Source: an uncultured Azospirillum sp.
GTDB lineage: Bacteria > Pseudomonadota > Alphaproteobacteria > Azospirillales > Azospirillaceae
Reading direction: 5' to 3'
Assembly (NCBI RefSeq): GCF_946480385.1
Contig: NZ_CAMLJP010000001.1
Coordinates: 124,001 to 188,000, forward strand
DNA length: 64,000 nucleotides
Positions 28,531-39,045 of the stretch are shown piece after piece (positions within the stretch are counted from its first letter, which is position 1; the number at the start of each line of letters is the position of its first letter). The position numbers and the translations under genes were made by a program. The notes under the pieces were generated by a model. It was given only the letters and a program-made list of their open reading frames with translations, did no database searches and had not been told where the DNA came from.

Positions 28531-28620
28531 TGCTGAGGTGAGCGATTGGATAGAGGGCGCCGCAGCAAAACCGGAGGAGAAACAACGGGGCCGGGGCCCC
28601 GATCGAAGCGAACCCGGCCG

Positions 28621-28635
28621 TGGCACGCTTCGTGC
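28621..28635 (+). promoter_or_regulatory. Candidate sigma-54 (-24/-12) promoter of the liv operon
   Basis: TGGCACGCTTCGTGC matches TGGCAC-N5-TTGC at every fixed position but one (G for the first T of the -12 block), with correct spacing between the GG and GC. It is about 90 bases before the ATG of livG, leaving a leader of roughly 80 bases. Confidence 0.55.
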
Positions 28636-28725
28636 GTACAACAATAGGTGAAACGTCCCGCCGCATGGCGGCTCCTGGGCTCGAAGCCCGGTCATAAGGA
28701 CGAACGGGAGGAGAATTCGCGACCG

Positions 28726-29485
28726 ATGAACGCCGCACCGAACGACGACATCATCCTGGAAGCGCGCAACCTGACGAAGGAGTTCAAGGGGTTCGTGGCG
28801 GTGAAGGAGGTGAACCTGCAGGTTCGCCGCGGCACCATCCACGCGCTGATCGGCCCGAACGGCGCCGGCAAGAGCACGGTGTTCAACCTGCTGACCAAGT
28901 TCCTGACGCCGACGCGCGGCCAGATCCTCTACAAGGGCCGCGACATCACCCGCACCAAGCCGGCCGACATCGCGTTGATGGGGCTGGTGCGCTCCTTCCA
29001 GATCTCGGCCGTCTTCCCGCATCTCAGCGTGCTGGAGAATGTCCGCGTCGCCTTGCAGCGGCCGCTCGGCACCAGCTTCCATTTCTGGAAGTCCGAATCG
29101 TCGCTCTACGACCTGCATCACCGGGCGCTGGAGCTGATCGAGGCGGTGAACCTCACCCCCTGGGCCGGCCACACCGCCGCCGAACTGCCCTATGGCCGCA
29201 AGCGCGCGCTGGAGATCGCCACCACGCTGGCGCTCGACCCGGAGGTGATGCTGCTCGACGAGCCGCTGGCCGGCATGGGCCATGAGGACATCGAGGGCAC
29301 GGCGGCTCTCATCAAGCGCGTCGCCGCCGACCGCACCGTGCTGATGGTGGAGCACAACCTGTCGGTCGTCGCCCACCTGTCGGACACCATCACCGTTCTG
29401 CGCCGCGGCGAGATCCTGGCGGAGGGGCCGTACGAGGTCGTCTCCAAGAACCCGCAGGTGATGGAAGCATATATGGGGACCGGAC

Positions 29486-29493
<8 letters not shown>
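28726..29493 (+). CDS. livG: Branched-chain amino acid-type ABC transporter ATPase LivG
   Basis: 255 residues. Walker A is in 'ALIGPNGAGKSTVFNLL', the signature region 'ELPYGRKRALEIATTLAL' replaces LSGGQ, as is usual for LivG, and Walker B is 'PEVMLLDEPLAGMG'. The H-loop is in 'MVEHNLSVVAHL'. ATG 28726 follows GGGAGGAG. It is the first gene of livG-livF-binding protein-livH-livM; livF starts 8 bases before its stop. It powers uptake of an amino acid or amide-type solute; the exact substrate cannot be read from the sequence. Confidence 0.9.
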
Positions 29494-30208
<715 letters not shown>

Positions 30209-30361
30209 GGCGTCCAGCCATCTGACATCGCCGGCATGAACGTCGCCTTGGCCCGCAATTCGGGGCCGGGGCGGCGAACTGCCGCAGCTTGCCCGATTAC
30301 GGCCACAGGGACCCGCGAAGGGAACCGGCCGACAATAAAACCAAGAGGGAGAGACCTTCTG

Positions 30362-31570
30362 ATGCGCACGCTTCTTCTCGCCGGCACCGCCCTGCTGACG
30401 CTCGCCGGAACCGCGCTTCCGGCCTCGGCACAGGTGTCGGACAACGTCATCCGCATCGGCGTGCTGAACGACCGTTCCGGCATCTACGCCGATCTCGCCG
30501 GCGAAGGCTCCGCCATCGCCGCCCGGATGGCGGCGGAGGAGTTCGGCAACAAGGTCGCCGGCGCCCCGGTCGAGATCGTCGTCGCCGACCACCAGAACAA
30601 GGCCGACATTGCCGCGTCGAAGGCGCGCGAGTGGGTGGACACCGGCGGCGTCGACGTCATCGCCGACGTGCCGAACTCCGCCGCCGCCCTGGCGGTGCAG
30701 GGCATCGCCAAGGACAAGAAGCGCATCTTCCTGATGTCCGGCCCGGGCGCCACCGCGCTGAGCGGCGCGCAGTGCAGCCCCTACGGCTTCCAGTGGACCT
30801 ACGACAACTACGCCATGGCCGCCGGTACCGGCCGCGCCCTGTATGAGCAGGGCAAGAAGAAGTGGTTCTTCGTGACCGCCGACTACGCCTTCGGCCAGTC
30901 GCTGGAGGAGGAGACCACCAAGATGGTGAAGTCGCTGGGCGGCACCATCGTCGGATCGGTGCGCCATCCGCTCGGCACCTCCGACTTCTCGTCCTTCCTG
31001 CTGCAGGCGCAGGGGTCGGGCGCCGACGTGATCGGTCTGGCCAATGCCGGCGGCGACACCGTCAACGCCGTCAAGCAGGCGTCCGAGTTCGGCATCACCC
31101 AGGCGGGCCAGAGCCTGGCCGGTCTGCTGATGTTCATCACCGACGTGAATGCGCTGGGGCTGCAGTCGGCGCAGGGCCTGATGCTGACCACCGGCTTCTA
31201 CTGGGACATGGACGACCAGACCCGCGAATGGTCGAAGAAGTTCGAGGCCAAGGCCGGCAAGAAGCCGACCATGGTGCAGGCCGGCGTCTATTCGGCGGTG
31301 AAGCATTACCTGAAGGCGGTCGAGGCGGCGAAGACCGACGACGCCGACAAGGTCGCCGCCAAGATGCGCGAACTGCCGGTCGAGGACATGTTCGCCAAGA
31401 AGGGCAAGGTCGCCGCCAACGGCCGCATGTTCCACGACATGTATCTGGCCCAGGTGAAGACCCCGGCCGAATCGAAGGGCCCGTGGGATTATTACAAGAT
31501 CGTCAAGACCATCCCGGCCGACACCGCCTTCATGGACCCGAAGCAGAGCGGCTGCCCGCTGGTGAAGTGA
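30362..31570 (+). CDS. Periplasmic substrate-binding protein of the liv-type transporter
   Basis: 402 residues. A signal peptide, 'MRTLLLAGTALLTLAGTALP', is followed by a likely cleavage at 'ASA-QVSD'. The mature part has the type I periplasmic-binding fold: 'VIRIGVLNDRSGIYADLAGE', 'DVIADVPNSAAALAVQGIA', 'KWFFVTADYAFGQSLEEE' and 'SDFSSFLLQAQGSGADVIGL'. The last residues are 'QSGCPLVK'. ATG 30362 has GAGGGAGAG upstream. The 'R-S-G-x-Y' stretch and long C-terminal part resemble the amide/urea/branched-chain group, but the ligand is not assignable. Confidence 0.88.
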   Translation: MRTLLLAGTALLTLAGTALPASAQVSDNVIRIGVLNDRSGIYADLAGEGSAIAARMAAEEFGNKVAGAPVEIVVADHQNKADIAASKAREWVDTGGVDVIADVPNSAAALAVQGIAKDKKRIFLMSGPGATALSGAQCSPYGFQWTYDNYAMAAGTGRALYEQGKKKWFFVTADYAFGQSLEEETTKMVKSLGGTIVGSVRHPLGTSDFSSFLLQAQGSGADVIGLANAGGDTVNAVKQASEFGITQAGQSLAGLLMFITDVNALGLQSAQGLMLTTGFYWDMDDQTREWSKKFEAKAGKKPTMVQAGVYSAVKHYLKAVEAAKTDDADKVAAKMRELPVEDMFAKKGKVAANGRMFHDMYLAQVKTPAESKGPWDYYKIVKTIPADTAFMDPKQSGCPLVK

Positions 31571-31587
31571 GGGGGCGGGCGCATCTT

Positions 31588-31738
31588 GCTCCCTCCCTAA
31601 CCCTCCCCCGCTCTCGGCCGGCCGAAGGCCGGTCCGATCGAGGGAGAGGGGACTGCCGCCGCTTCGGCATTTACGTTTCGCTGACAAGCGTCCTGCCCCC
31701 TCTCCCACCGAAGGTGGGGGAGGGATGGGGAGGGGGCA
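31588..31738. repeat. Paired-palindrome interspersed repeat, copy 4, inside the liv operon
   Basis: First half: CTCCCTCCCTAACCCTCCCC then GATCGAGGGAGAGGGG, with an inner GGCCGGCCGAAGGCCGG hairpin. Second half: CCCCTCTCCCACCGAAGGTG then GGGGAGGGATGGGGAGGGGGC, nearly the same as in copy 3. It lies in the 229-base gap between the binding-protein gene and livH. Such a structure could stabilise the upstream mRNA and so give more binding protein than permease. Confidence 0.85.
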
Positions 31739-31798
31739 ACGGCGGCAACCACTTACCAAAACCAAAAACAACACCAACGAACCGGGAGAAATGCGGAG

Positions 31799-32686
31799 AT
31801 GGTCAGCCTGCTGGGAATCCCGCCCCAAGTGCTGTTCGGGCAGCTTCTGCTCGGCCTGATCAATGGGTCCTTCTATGCGCTGCTCAGCCTCGGGCTGGCG
31901 GTGATCTTCGGCATGTTGAACGTCATCAACTTCGCCCACGGCGCGCTCTACATGGTCGGCGCCTTTGTGGCGTGGCTGCTGCTGACCTATGCCGGCATCG
32001 GCTATTGGGGGGCGCTGGTGATCGCGCCGGTGGTCGTCGGGCTGCTCGGCATCGCGCTGGAAAAGACGCTGCTGTCGCGGCTCTACAAGCTGGACCATCT
32101 CTATGGGCTGTTGCTGACCTTCGGGCTGGCGCTGATCCTGGAGGGGGCGTTCCGCCACCAGTACGGCGTCTCCGGCCAGCCCTACCCGATTCCCGCAGCC
32201 CTCCAGGGCGGGCAGAATCTGGGCTTCATGTTCCTGCCCAACTATCGCGGCTGGGTCGTCGTCGCCTCGCTGGTCATCTGCTTCGGCACCTGGTTCGCCA
32301 TCGAGCGGACGAAGCTGGGCGCCTATCTGCGCGCGGCGACGGAGAACCCGACGCTGGTCCAGGCCTTCGGCATCAACGTGCCGGTGATGGTGTCGCTGAC
32401 CTACGGCTTCGGCGTGGCGCTGGCCGGGCTGGCCGGCGTGCTGGCGGCGCCGATCTATCAGGTGTCGCCACTGATGGGGACCAACCTGATCATCATCGTC
32501 TTCGCCGTGGTGGTGATCGGCGGCATGGGCTCGATCCTGGGCGCCATCGTCACCGGCCTCGGGTTGGGGATGCTGGAGGGGTTGACCAAGGTCTTCTATC
32601 CCGAAGCGTCCAACATCGTCGTATTCGTCGTGATGGCGATCGTCCTTCTCATCAAGCCCGCAGGCCTCTTCGGACGGGAGCGTTGA
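31799..32686 (+). CDS. livH: Branched-chain amino acid-type ABC permease LivH
   Basis: 295 residues, with about eight membrane segments. The N-terminal 'LLLGLINGSFYALLSLGLA' and 'VINFAHGALYMVGAFVAW' are the LivH hallmark. The EAA-like loop is at 'YLRAATENPTLVQAFGINV', followed by 'IIIVFAVVVIGGMGSILGA'. ATG 31799 has GCGGAG just upstream. It forms the membrane channel with LivM. Confidence 0.92.
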   Translation: MVSLLGIPPQVLFGQLLLGLINGSFYALLSLGLAVIFGMLNVINFAHGALYMVGAFVAWLLLTYAGIGYWGALVIAPVVVGLLGIALEKTLLSRLYKLDHLYGLLLTFGLALILEGAFRHQYGVSGQPYPIPAALQGGQNLGFMFLPNYRGWVVVASLVICFGTWFAIERTKLGAYLRAATENPTLVQAFGINVPVMVSLTYGFGVALAGLAGVLAAPIYQVSPLMGTNLIIIVFAVVVIGGMGSILGAIVTGLGLGMLEGLTKVFYPEASNIVVFVVMAIVLLIKPAGLFGRER

Positions 32687-32690
32687 TCCA

Positions 32691-33659
32691 ATGACCGTCG
32701 CCAGCAATTCCACCCGCGTCGCGGTTCGGGGTCCGGCCATCGGCACGGCGCTGATCGCCGCCGTCCTGCTGCTGCTCGCGCTCGCGGCACCCTTCGTGCT
32801 GTATCCCGTCTTCCTGATGAAGGTGCTGTGCTTCGCGCTGTTCGCCTGCGCCTTCAACCTGCTGATCGGCTTCGCCGGCCTGCTCAGCTTCGGCCATGCC
32901 GCCTTCTTCGGCGGGGCGGCCTACATCGCCGCCCACACGGTGAAGGAATGGGGCTGGGCGCCCGAATTCGGGCTGCTCGCCGCCACGATCGTCGCCGGGC
33001 TGATGGGGCTGGTCTTCGGCCTGATCGCCATCCGCCGCCAGGGCATCTATTTCGCCATGATCACACTGGCGCTGTCGCAGATGGTGTTCTTCCTGGCGCT
33101 GCAGCTGCCCTTCACCCATGGCGAGGACGGCATCCAGGGCGTGCCGCGCGGCCTGCTGTTCGGGCTGTTCGACCTCAGCCAGCCGCTGACCATGTACTAC
33201 ACCGTGCTGGCGATCTTCGTCGCCGGCTTCGCCCTGATCTGGCGCACGGTCCATTCGCCCTTCGGCCAGGTGCTGAAGGCGATCCGCGAGAACGAGCCGC
33301 GCGCGGTGTCGCTCGGCTACCGCACCGACCGCTACAAGCTGGTCGCCTTCGTGCTGTCGGCCTCGCTGGCCGGGCTCGCCGGCGGGACCAAGGCGATCGT
33401 CTTCCAGCTTGCCAGCCTGACCGACGTGACGTGGCAGATGTCGGGCGAGGTGGTGCTGATGACGCTCTTGGGCGGCATGGGCACGCTGTTCGGGCCGGTG
33501 GTGGGTGCCGGGCTGGTGGTGACGCTGGAAAGCTACCTCGCCTCCACCAGCCTGCCGGTGCCGGTGGTGATCGGCTGCATCTTCGTCGTCTGCGTCCTGC
33601 TCTTCCGCCGCGGCATCGTCGGCGAGCTGATGGCCCGCCTGCCCAAGCGGGGACACTGA
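32691..33659 (+). CDS. livM: Branched-chain amino acid-type ABC permease LivM
   Basis: 322 residues with about nine membrane segments: 'VLLLLALAAPFVLYPVFL', 'NLLIGFAGLLSFGHAAFFGG', 'GIYFAMITLALSQMVFFL', the EAA-like loop 'VLKAIRENEPRAVSLGY', and 'MTLLGGMGTLFGPVVGAGLV'. It begins 5 bases after livH and ends the operon. A rho-independent terminator lies 43 bases downstream. Confidence 0.92.
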   Translation: MTVASNSTRVAVRGPAIGTALIAAVLLLLALAAPFVLYPVFLMKVLCFALFACAFNLLIGFAGLLSFGHAAFFGGAAYIAAHTVKEWGWAPEFGLLAATIVAGLMGLVFGLIAIRRQGIYFAMITLALSQMVFFLALQLPFTHGEDGIQGVPRGLLFGLFDLSQPLTMYYTVLAIFVAGFALIWRTVHSPFGQVLKAIRENEPRAVSLGYRTDRYKLVAFVLSASLAGLAGGTKAIVFQLASLTDVTWQMSGEVVLMTLLGGMGTLFGPVVGAGLVVTLESYLASTSLPVPVVIGCIFVVCVLLFRRGIVGELMARLPKRGH

Positions 33660-33700
33660 GCGGGGCATCGAGTCTGCCGTCTTCTCCGTAAACTCCCCCA

Positions 33701-33729
33701 GGGGGGACCGGAAGGTCCCCCTCTTTTTC
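33701..33729 (+). terminator. Rho-independent terminator of the liv operon
   Basis: GGGGGACC-GGAA-GGTCCCCC stem-loop (33702-33721) followed by TCTTTTT. Strong GC stem, tetraloop and T tract, placed just after livM. Confidence 0.9.
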
Positions 33730-34044
33730 CCTGCCCGTCCGGGTTGAAAGACCCAAAGAGAAACGGGGCTATGGCGGAGGATGTAGAGAACTCGTCCGGA
33801 TTGCCTTTTTAAAAAGCGGTCAGAACCGGCATGCGGCAAAGCTTTGATCTGATGAACGGGTGCGGATCGACCCCACGCACCCGAACGAACCTGCACGCCT
33901 TCCCTTTAATCCGACGGATGGGCTACTATGTTGACCTCTGATATTGTTGGCAAATTGCGTTGCAATGCAGCAGGCCCAAAAGCCGGCATCGCAAGAGGCC
34001 TCGACACCGGGACGACGAAGATCGGTCCCGTTTGGGAGGGTGAC

Positions 34045-35460
<1,416 letters not shown>

Positions 35461-35572
35461 TGCGGGCATAGCCTGCCGGTCATAAATTCCGTATCGCGAA
35501 ACCTTGTTCCATTGACGTGCTGTCCCGCCGCTGGCAGGATCATCCCGCGATCTTTTGCGGGAGGGTTCGAGC

Positions 35573-36385
35573 ATGCGCAGGCGGGAAGAGGCTCTGGTCG
35601 CCGACGATCTGGCGGACGACGAGAAGGACCCGCGCTTCGTCACGGCGCTGGCCCGCGGGCTGGAACTGCTGCGTGCCTTCCGCCGCAACGAATCGATGCT
35701 CGGCAATCTGGAACTGGCGCAGCGCACCGGCCTGCCCAAGCCGACGGTGTCGCGGCTGACCTACACGCTGTCGAAGCTGGGCTATCTCGCCTACGACCAG
35801 AACACCGGGAAATACCGGCTCGGCACCTCGGTGCTGGCGCTCGGCTATGCCAGCCTGTCGGGCATGGGCATCCGGCAGGTCGCCCGGCCGCTGATGCAGG
35901 AGCTGGCCGACCAGACCGGTCTTGCCGTTGCGCTCGGCGGCCGCGACCGGCTGAGCATGATCTATCTGGAATGCTGCAAGGCGACCGGGCCGATCACCCT
36001 GTCGCTCGACGTCGGCTCCCACATCAAGCTGTCGACCACCGGCATGGGCCGCGCCTATCTGGCCGCCTTGCCGGAGGCGGAGCGCGCGCCGCTGATGGCG
36101 AAGCTGGAAGAGCATGAGGGGGAGCGCTGGCCCGAGATCCGCGACGGCATCCTCCAGGCCATCGAGGATTACCGGACGCGCGGCTATTGCCGGTCCATCG
36201 GCGCCTGGAAGTCGGAGGTGCATGCCGTCGGCGTCCCCTTCGTGCCGCGCGACGGGTCGCAGGTTCTGGCCTTCAACTGCGGCGGGCCGGCCTTCATGGT
36301 CGATCTGAAGAAGCTGGAGGAGGAGTTCGCGCCCCGGCTGGTGGCGATGGTCCGGCGGATCGACGCGGCGCTGTTCAACGGGTGA
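35573..36385 (+). CDS. IclR-family transcription regulator
   Basis: 270 residues. A winged helix-turn-helix at about 20-85 ('ALARGLELLRAF', 'LAQRTGLPKPTVSRLTYTL', 'LGYLAYDQNTGKYRLGTSV') is followed by the IclR effector domain (about 95-265, 'LADQTGLAVALGGRDRLSMI', 'LSTTGMGRAYLAALPE', 'GVPFVPRDGSQVLAFNCGG'). ATG 35573 has GGAGGG at 8 bases. It has no obvious partner gene. It stands alone between the sigma-54 activator and a DedA gene, so its target is unknown; IclR proteins often control aromatic or small-acid catabolism. Confidence 0.92.
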   Translation: MRRREEALVADDLADDEKDPRFVTALARGLELLRAFRRNESMLGNLELAQRTGLPKPTVSRLTYTLSKLGYLAYDQNTGKYRLGTSVLALGYASLSGMGIRQVARPLMQELADQTGLAVALGGRDRLSMIYLECCKATGPITLSLDVGSHIKLSTTGMGRAYLAALPEAERAPLMAKLEEHEGERWPEIRDGILQAIEDYRTRGYCRSIGAWKSEVHAVGVPFVPRDGSQVLAFNCGGPAFMVDLKKLEEEFAPRLVAMVRRIDAALFNG

Positions 36386-36505
36386 GGCTAAGCGCGGCAT
36401 TCGAAGCCGACACCCCGCCCTGTCGCAGCCCAAGGGAACCCCAAACCGCAACGAACCGTTTTCCCGATACGGGTCATTTCGACCGGTGGGGAAGGACGGA
36501 ACGGC

Positions 36506-37165
36506 ATGGATGGTGGGTTGACGGACTGGCTGGTGCAGGTGATGCACCATCTTCACTATATCGGGATCTTCCTGCTGGTGGCGCTGGCGCGGGTGTTCCC
36601 GCCGCTCCCCGCCGAGTCGGTGATCCCGCTGGCCGGCATCGGGGCGGCGACCGGCGAATTCTCGCTGGTGGGGATCGCCATCGCCGGCGGGCTCGGTTCG
36701 CTGGCCGGGCAATTGGTGTGGTTCCTGCCGAGTCGCCTGATGGGGCGCGAGCGGCTTGAGGCGTTCCTGAAGAAATACGGTCCCTGGCTGACCATCAACC
36801 CGAAGAAGGTGCGGCGGAGCACCGACTGGTTCGCCAAGCGCGGCGGGCTGGCCGTGCTGTTCTCGCAGCCGGTACCGGGGGTGCGGACGCTGATCTCCAT
36901 CCCCGCCGGCGCCTGCAAGATGTCGATCCTGAACTATTCGCTGGCGTCGGGCATCGGGTCGGTGCTGTGGACGCTGCTGCTGGCCTGGACCGGCTACATG
37001 CTGTCGACCTGGCCCTTCGCCCACCGGCTGGTCGGCTATTTCACCGTCGGGCTGCTGGTGGTGCTGGTGGGCCTGTATCTCTGGCGGCTGTTCAGCCACC
37101 TGCATCTGCTGCGCAAGGACCGTGCGGCAGGGAAGGCGGCATCCGTCACGCCCTCCGCCGGCTGA
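36506..37165 (+). CDS. DedA-family membrane protein
   Basis: 219 residues with about five hydrophobic segments. Family features: 'ARVFPPLPAESVIPLAG' near residue 27 (the acidic/Pro motif), 'LAGQLVWFLPSRLMGRERL' and 'FSQPVPGVRTLISIPAG' (replacing the F-x-R-x-x-P-G-x-R motif; the first Arg is absent). DedA proteins are inner-membrane proteins thought to move lipid carriers or phospholipids. Convergent with the next gene, with only 12 bases between stops. Confidence 0.88.
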   Translation: MDGGLTDWLVQVMHHLHYIGIFLLVALARVFPPLPAESVIPLAGIGAATGEFSLVGIAIAGGLGSLAGQLVWFLPSRLMGRERLEAFLKKYGPWLTINPKKVRRSTDWFAKRGGLAVLFSQPVPGVRTLISIPAGACKMSILNYSLASGIGSVLWTLLLAWTGYMLSTWPFAHRLVGYFTVGLLVVLVGLYLWRLFSHLHLLRKDRAAGKAASVTPSAG

Positions 37166-37177
37166 AAGGCGGTATCG

Positions 37178-37831
37178 TCAGGCCGTCGCCATGCCGACGA
37201 TGCCGGTGGCGGCCATGCCCAGCGCCCACAGGCCGAAGACGCCCAGCGCCACGCCGGTGCAGTGGTTCAGCATGGTCAGGCCACGGTCGGAGATGCGGTG
37301 ACGCACGGCGGCCACTCCCATCGCCAGCGTCATCCACCACAGCGACGACCCGATGAAGACACCCAGCACCAGGGTTGACGCTTCCAGGCGGTTCAGCGTG
37401 CCGCCCAGCCCGAATCCGGCGAAGATGGCGATGAAGGCCATGATGGTCGCCGGGTTGGTCAGGGTCAGCGACAGGCCGGTCATGAACCCGGTGAACCAGG
37501 ATTTGCTGTCGGGAGCGGCCGCGGCCTCCCGCTCCTCCGCTTCGGGCTGCTGGCGGAAGGTGCGGATCGCCACCACCAGCAGGAAGATGCCGCCGACCAG
37601 CTGGAAGGCGATCTCGTGCCCGCGCAGGAAGCTGAGCGCCGCCGACACGCCGAAGGCGGCGATGGCGCCGTAGAAGGTATCGGCCACCGCAGCACCGAAT
37701 CCGGTGAAGAAGCCCATCAGGGGCCCATGCTGCAGGGTGCGGCGGATGCACAGCAGACCGATCGGCCCGACGGGTGCGGCGATGGCGAATCCGAGAACGA
37801 TTCCCTGCAAAAGCACCCAGACTTCGTCCAC
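37178..37831 (-). CDS. LysE/RhtB-family exporter
   Basis: 217 residues from GTG 37831 (GGGGGA 9 bases upstream); the open frame goes 36 residues further without family similarity. About six membrane helices. The N terminus 'GIVLGFAIAAPVGPIGLLCI' and the second half 'TGLSLTLTNPATIMAFIAIF' are the LysE/RhtB signatures. Probable exporter of amino acids or similar small molecules; specificity unknown. Confidence 0.88.
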   Translation of the reverse strand: MDEVWVLLQGIVLGFAIAAPVGPIGLLCIRRTLQHGPLMGFFTGFGAAVADTFYGAIAAFGVSAALSFLRGHEIAFQLVGGIFLLVVAIRTFRQQPEAEEREAAAAPDSKSWFTGFMTGLSLTLTNPATIMAFIAIFAGFGLGGTLNRLEASTLVLGVFIGSSLWWMTLAMGVAAVRHRISDRGLTMLNHCTGVALGVFGLWALGMAATGIVGMATA

Positions 37832-38048
37832 CGAGCGTCGTCCCCCGAATTCCTGTGGCCGGTCGTGCCGGTTTCTCGCGACCAGTTCGTCGCAAAGACC
37901 ATCGGCGGGGGTGATAAACGCCCCCGCCCCTGTCGTCAACCGGGGGCGCCGCGATTCGCTGCACCGTTTTGTCCGCTTTCCCTGTTGTGCGGAATGATGG
38001 CGCGGTTATCCTTTGGGTCAAGTTTCCGCAGTCGGGAGTGGGTGGGAC

Positions 38049-39035
38049 ATGAAGACGCGTATTCTTGCCGGCATGCTGGCGATGACGGCGATCACGGCGG
38101 CCGGCGTTCCGGCGCTGGCCGACGACTTCTCGCCGGCGGTGGTGTTCGACCAGGGCGGCAAGTTCGACAAGTCCTTCAACGAGGCGGCCTATAACGGCGC
38201 CGAGCGGTTCAAGAAGGAAACCGGCACCGCCTACCGCGAGTTCGAGATCACCAACGAGGGCCAGCGCGAGCAGGCGATGCGCACGCTGGTCCGCCGCGGC
38301 GCCTCGGTGATCGTCGCCGTCGGCTTCTCGCAGACCGCGGCTGTGGACAAGGTGGCGAAGGAATCGCCCAAGACCAAGTTCTGCCTGATCGACGACAAGC
38401 TGGACGCCCCCAACGTCCAGTCCGTGACCTTCAAGGAGGAAGAGGGATCCTATCTGGTCGGCATGGCGGCGGCGCTCGCCTCGAAGACCGGCAAGGTCGG
38501 CTTCGTCGGCGGCATGGACATCCCGCTGATCCGCAACTTCCTGACCGGCTACGAGCAGGGCGTGAAGCATGTCGCGCCGAACGACGAGGTGTTCGTCAAC
38601 ATGACCGGCACCACCCCGGCCGCCTGGAACGACCCCGGCCGCGGCGCCGAGTTGGCCAAGAGCCAGTTCTCGCGCGGCGCCGACGTGGTCTTCGCCGCGG
38701 CGGGCGCCACCGGTCTCGGCGTGCTGCAGGCGGCGGCCGATGCCGGCAAGCTGTCGATCGGCGTCGACAGCAACCAGAACCATGTCCATCCCGGCAGCGT
38801 CCTGACCTCCATGGTCAAGCGGGTGGACGTCGTCGTCTATGACTGCATGAAGGCGGCAAAGGACGGCAGCTGGAAGCCCGGCCACCGCGTCGTCGGCCTG
38901 AAGGAGGACGGCGTCGGCTATGCGCTGGACGACAACAACCGCAAGCTGATCACGCCGGAGATGGAAGCGAAGCTGGAAGAGGCGAAGAAGCAGATCATCG
39001 CGGGCTCGCTGACGGTCAAGCCGTACCAGCCGTAA
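38049..39035 (+). CDS. BMP-family ABC substrate-binding lipoprotein-like protein
   Basis: 328 residues. The signal peptide 'MKTRILAGMLAMTAITAAGV' ends near 'PALA-DD'; there is no lipobox Cys, unlike many BMP proteins. Family features are 'PAVVFDQGGKFDKSFNEAAY' (characteristic G-x-x-D-x-S-F-N), 'VGFVGGMDIPLIRNFLTGY', 'ADVVFAAAGATGLGVLQAA' and 'IGVDSNQNHVHPGSVLTSM'. BMP/PnrA proteins bind purine nucleosides. The gene is followed after 10 bases by its ATPase gene, but no permease genes follow. Confidence 0.9.
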   Translation: MKTRILAGMLAMTAITAAGVPALADDFSPAVVFDQGGKFDKSFNEAAYNGAERFKKETGTAYREFEITNEGQREQAMRTLVRRGASVIVAVGFSQTAAVDKVAKESPKTKFCLIDDKLDAPNVQSVTFKEEEGSYLVGMAAALASKTGKVGFVGGMDIPLIRNFLTGYEQGVKHVAPNDEVFVNMTGTTPAAWNDPGRGAELAKSQFSRGADVVFAAAGATGLGVLQAAADAGKLSIGVDSNQNHVHPGSVLTSMVKRVDVVVYDCMKAAKDGSWKPGHRVVGLKEDGVGYALDDNNRKLITPEMEAKLEEAKKQIIAGSLTVKPYQP

Positions 39036-39045
39036 GCGGGTCTTC

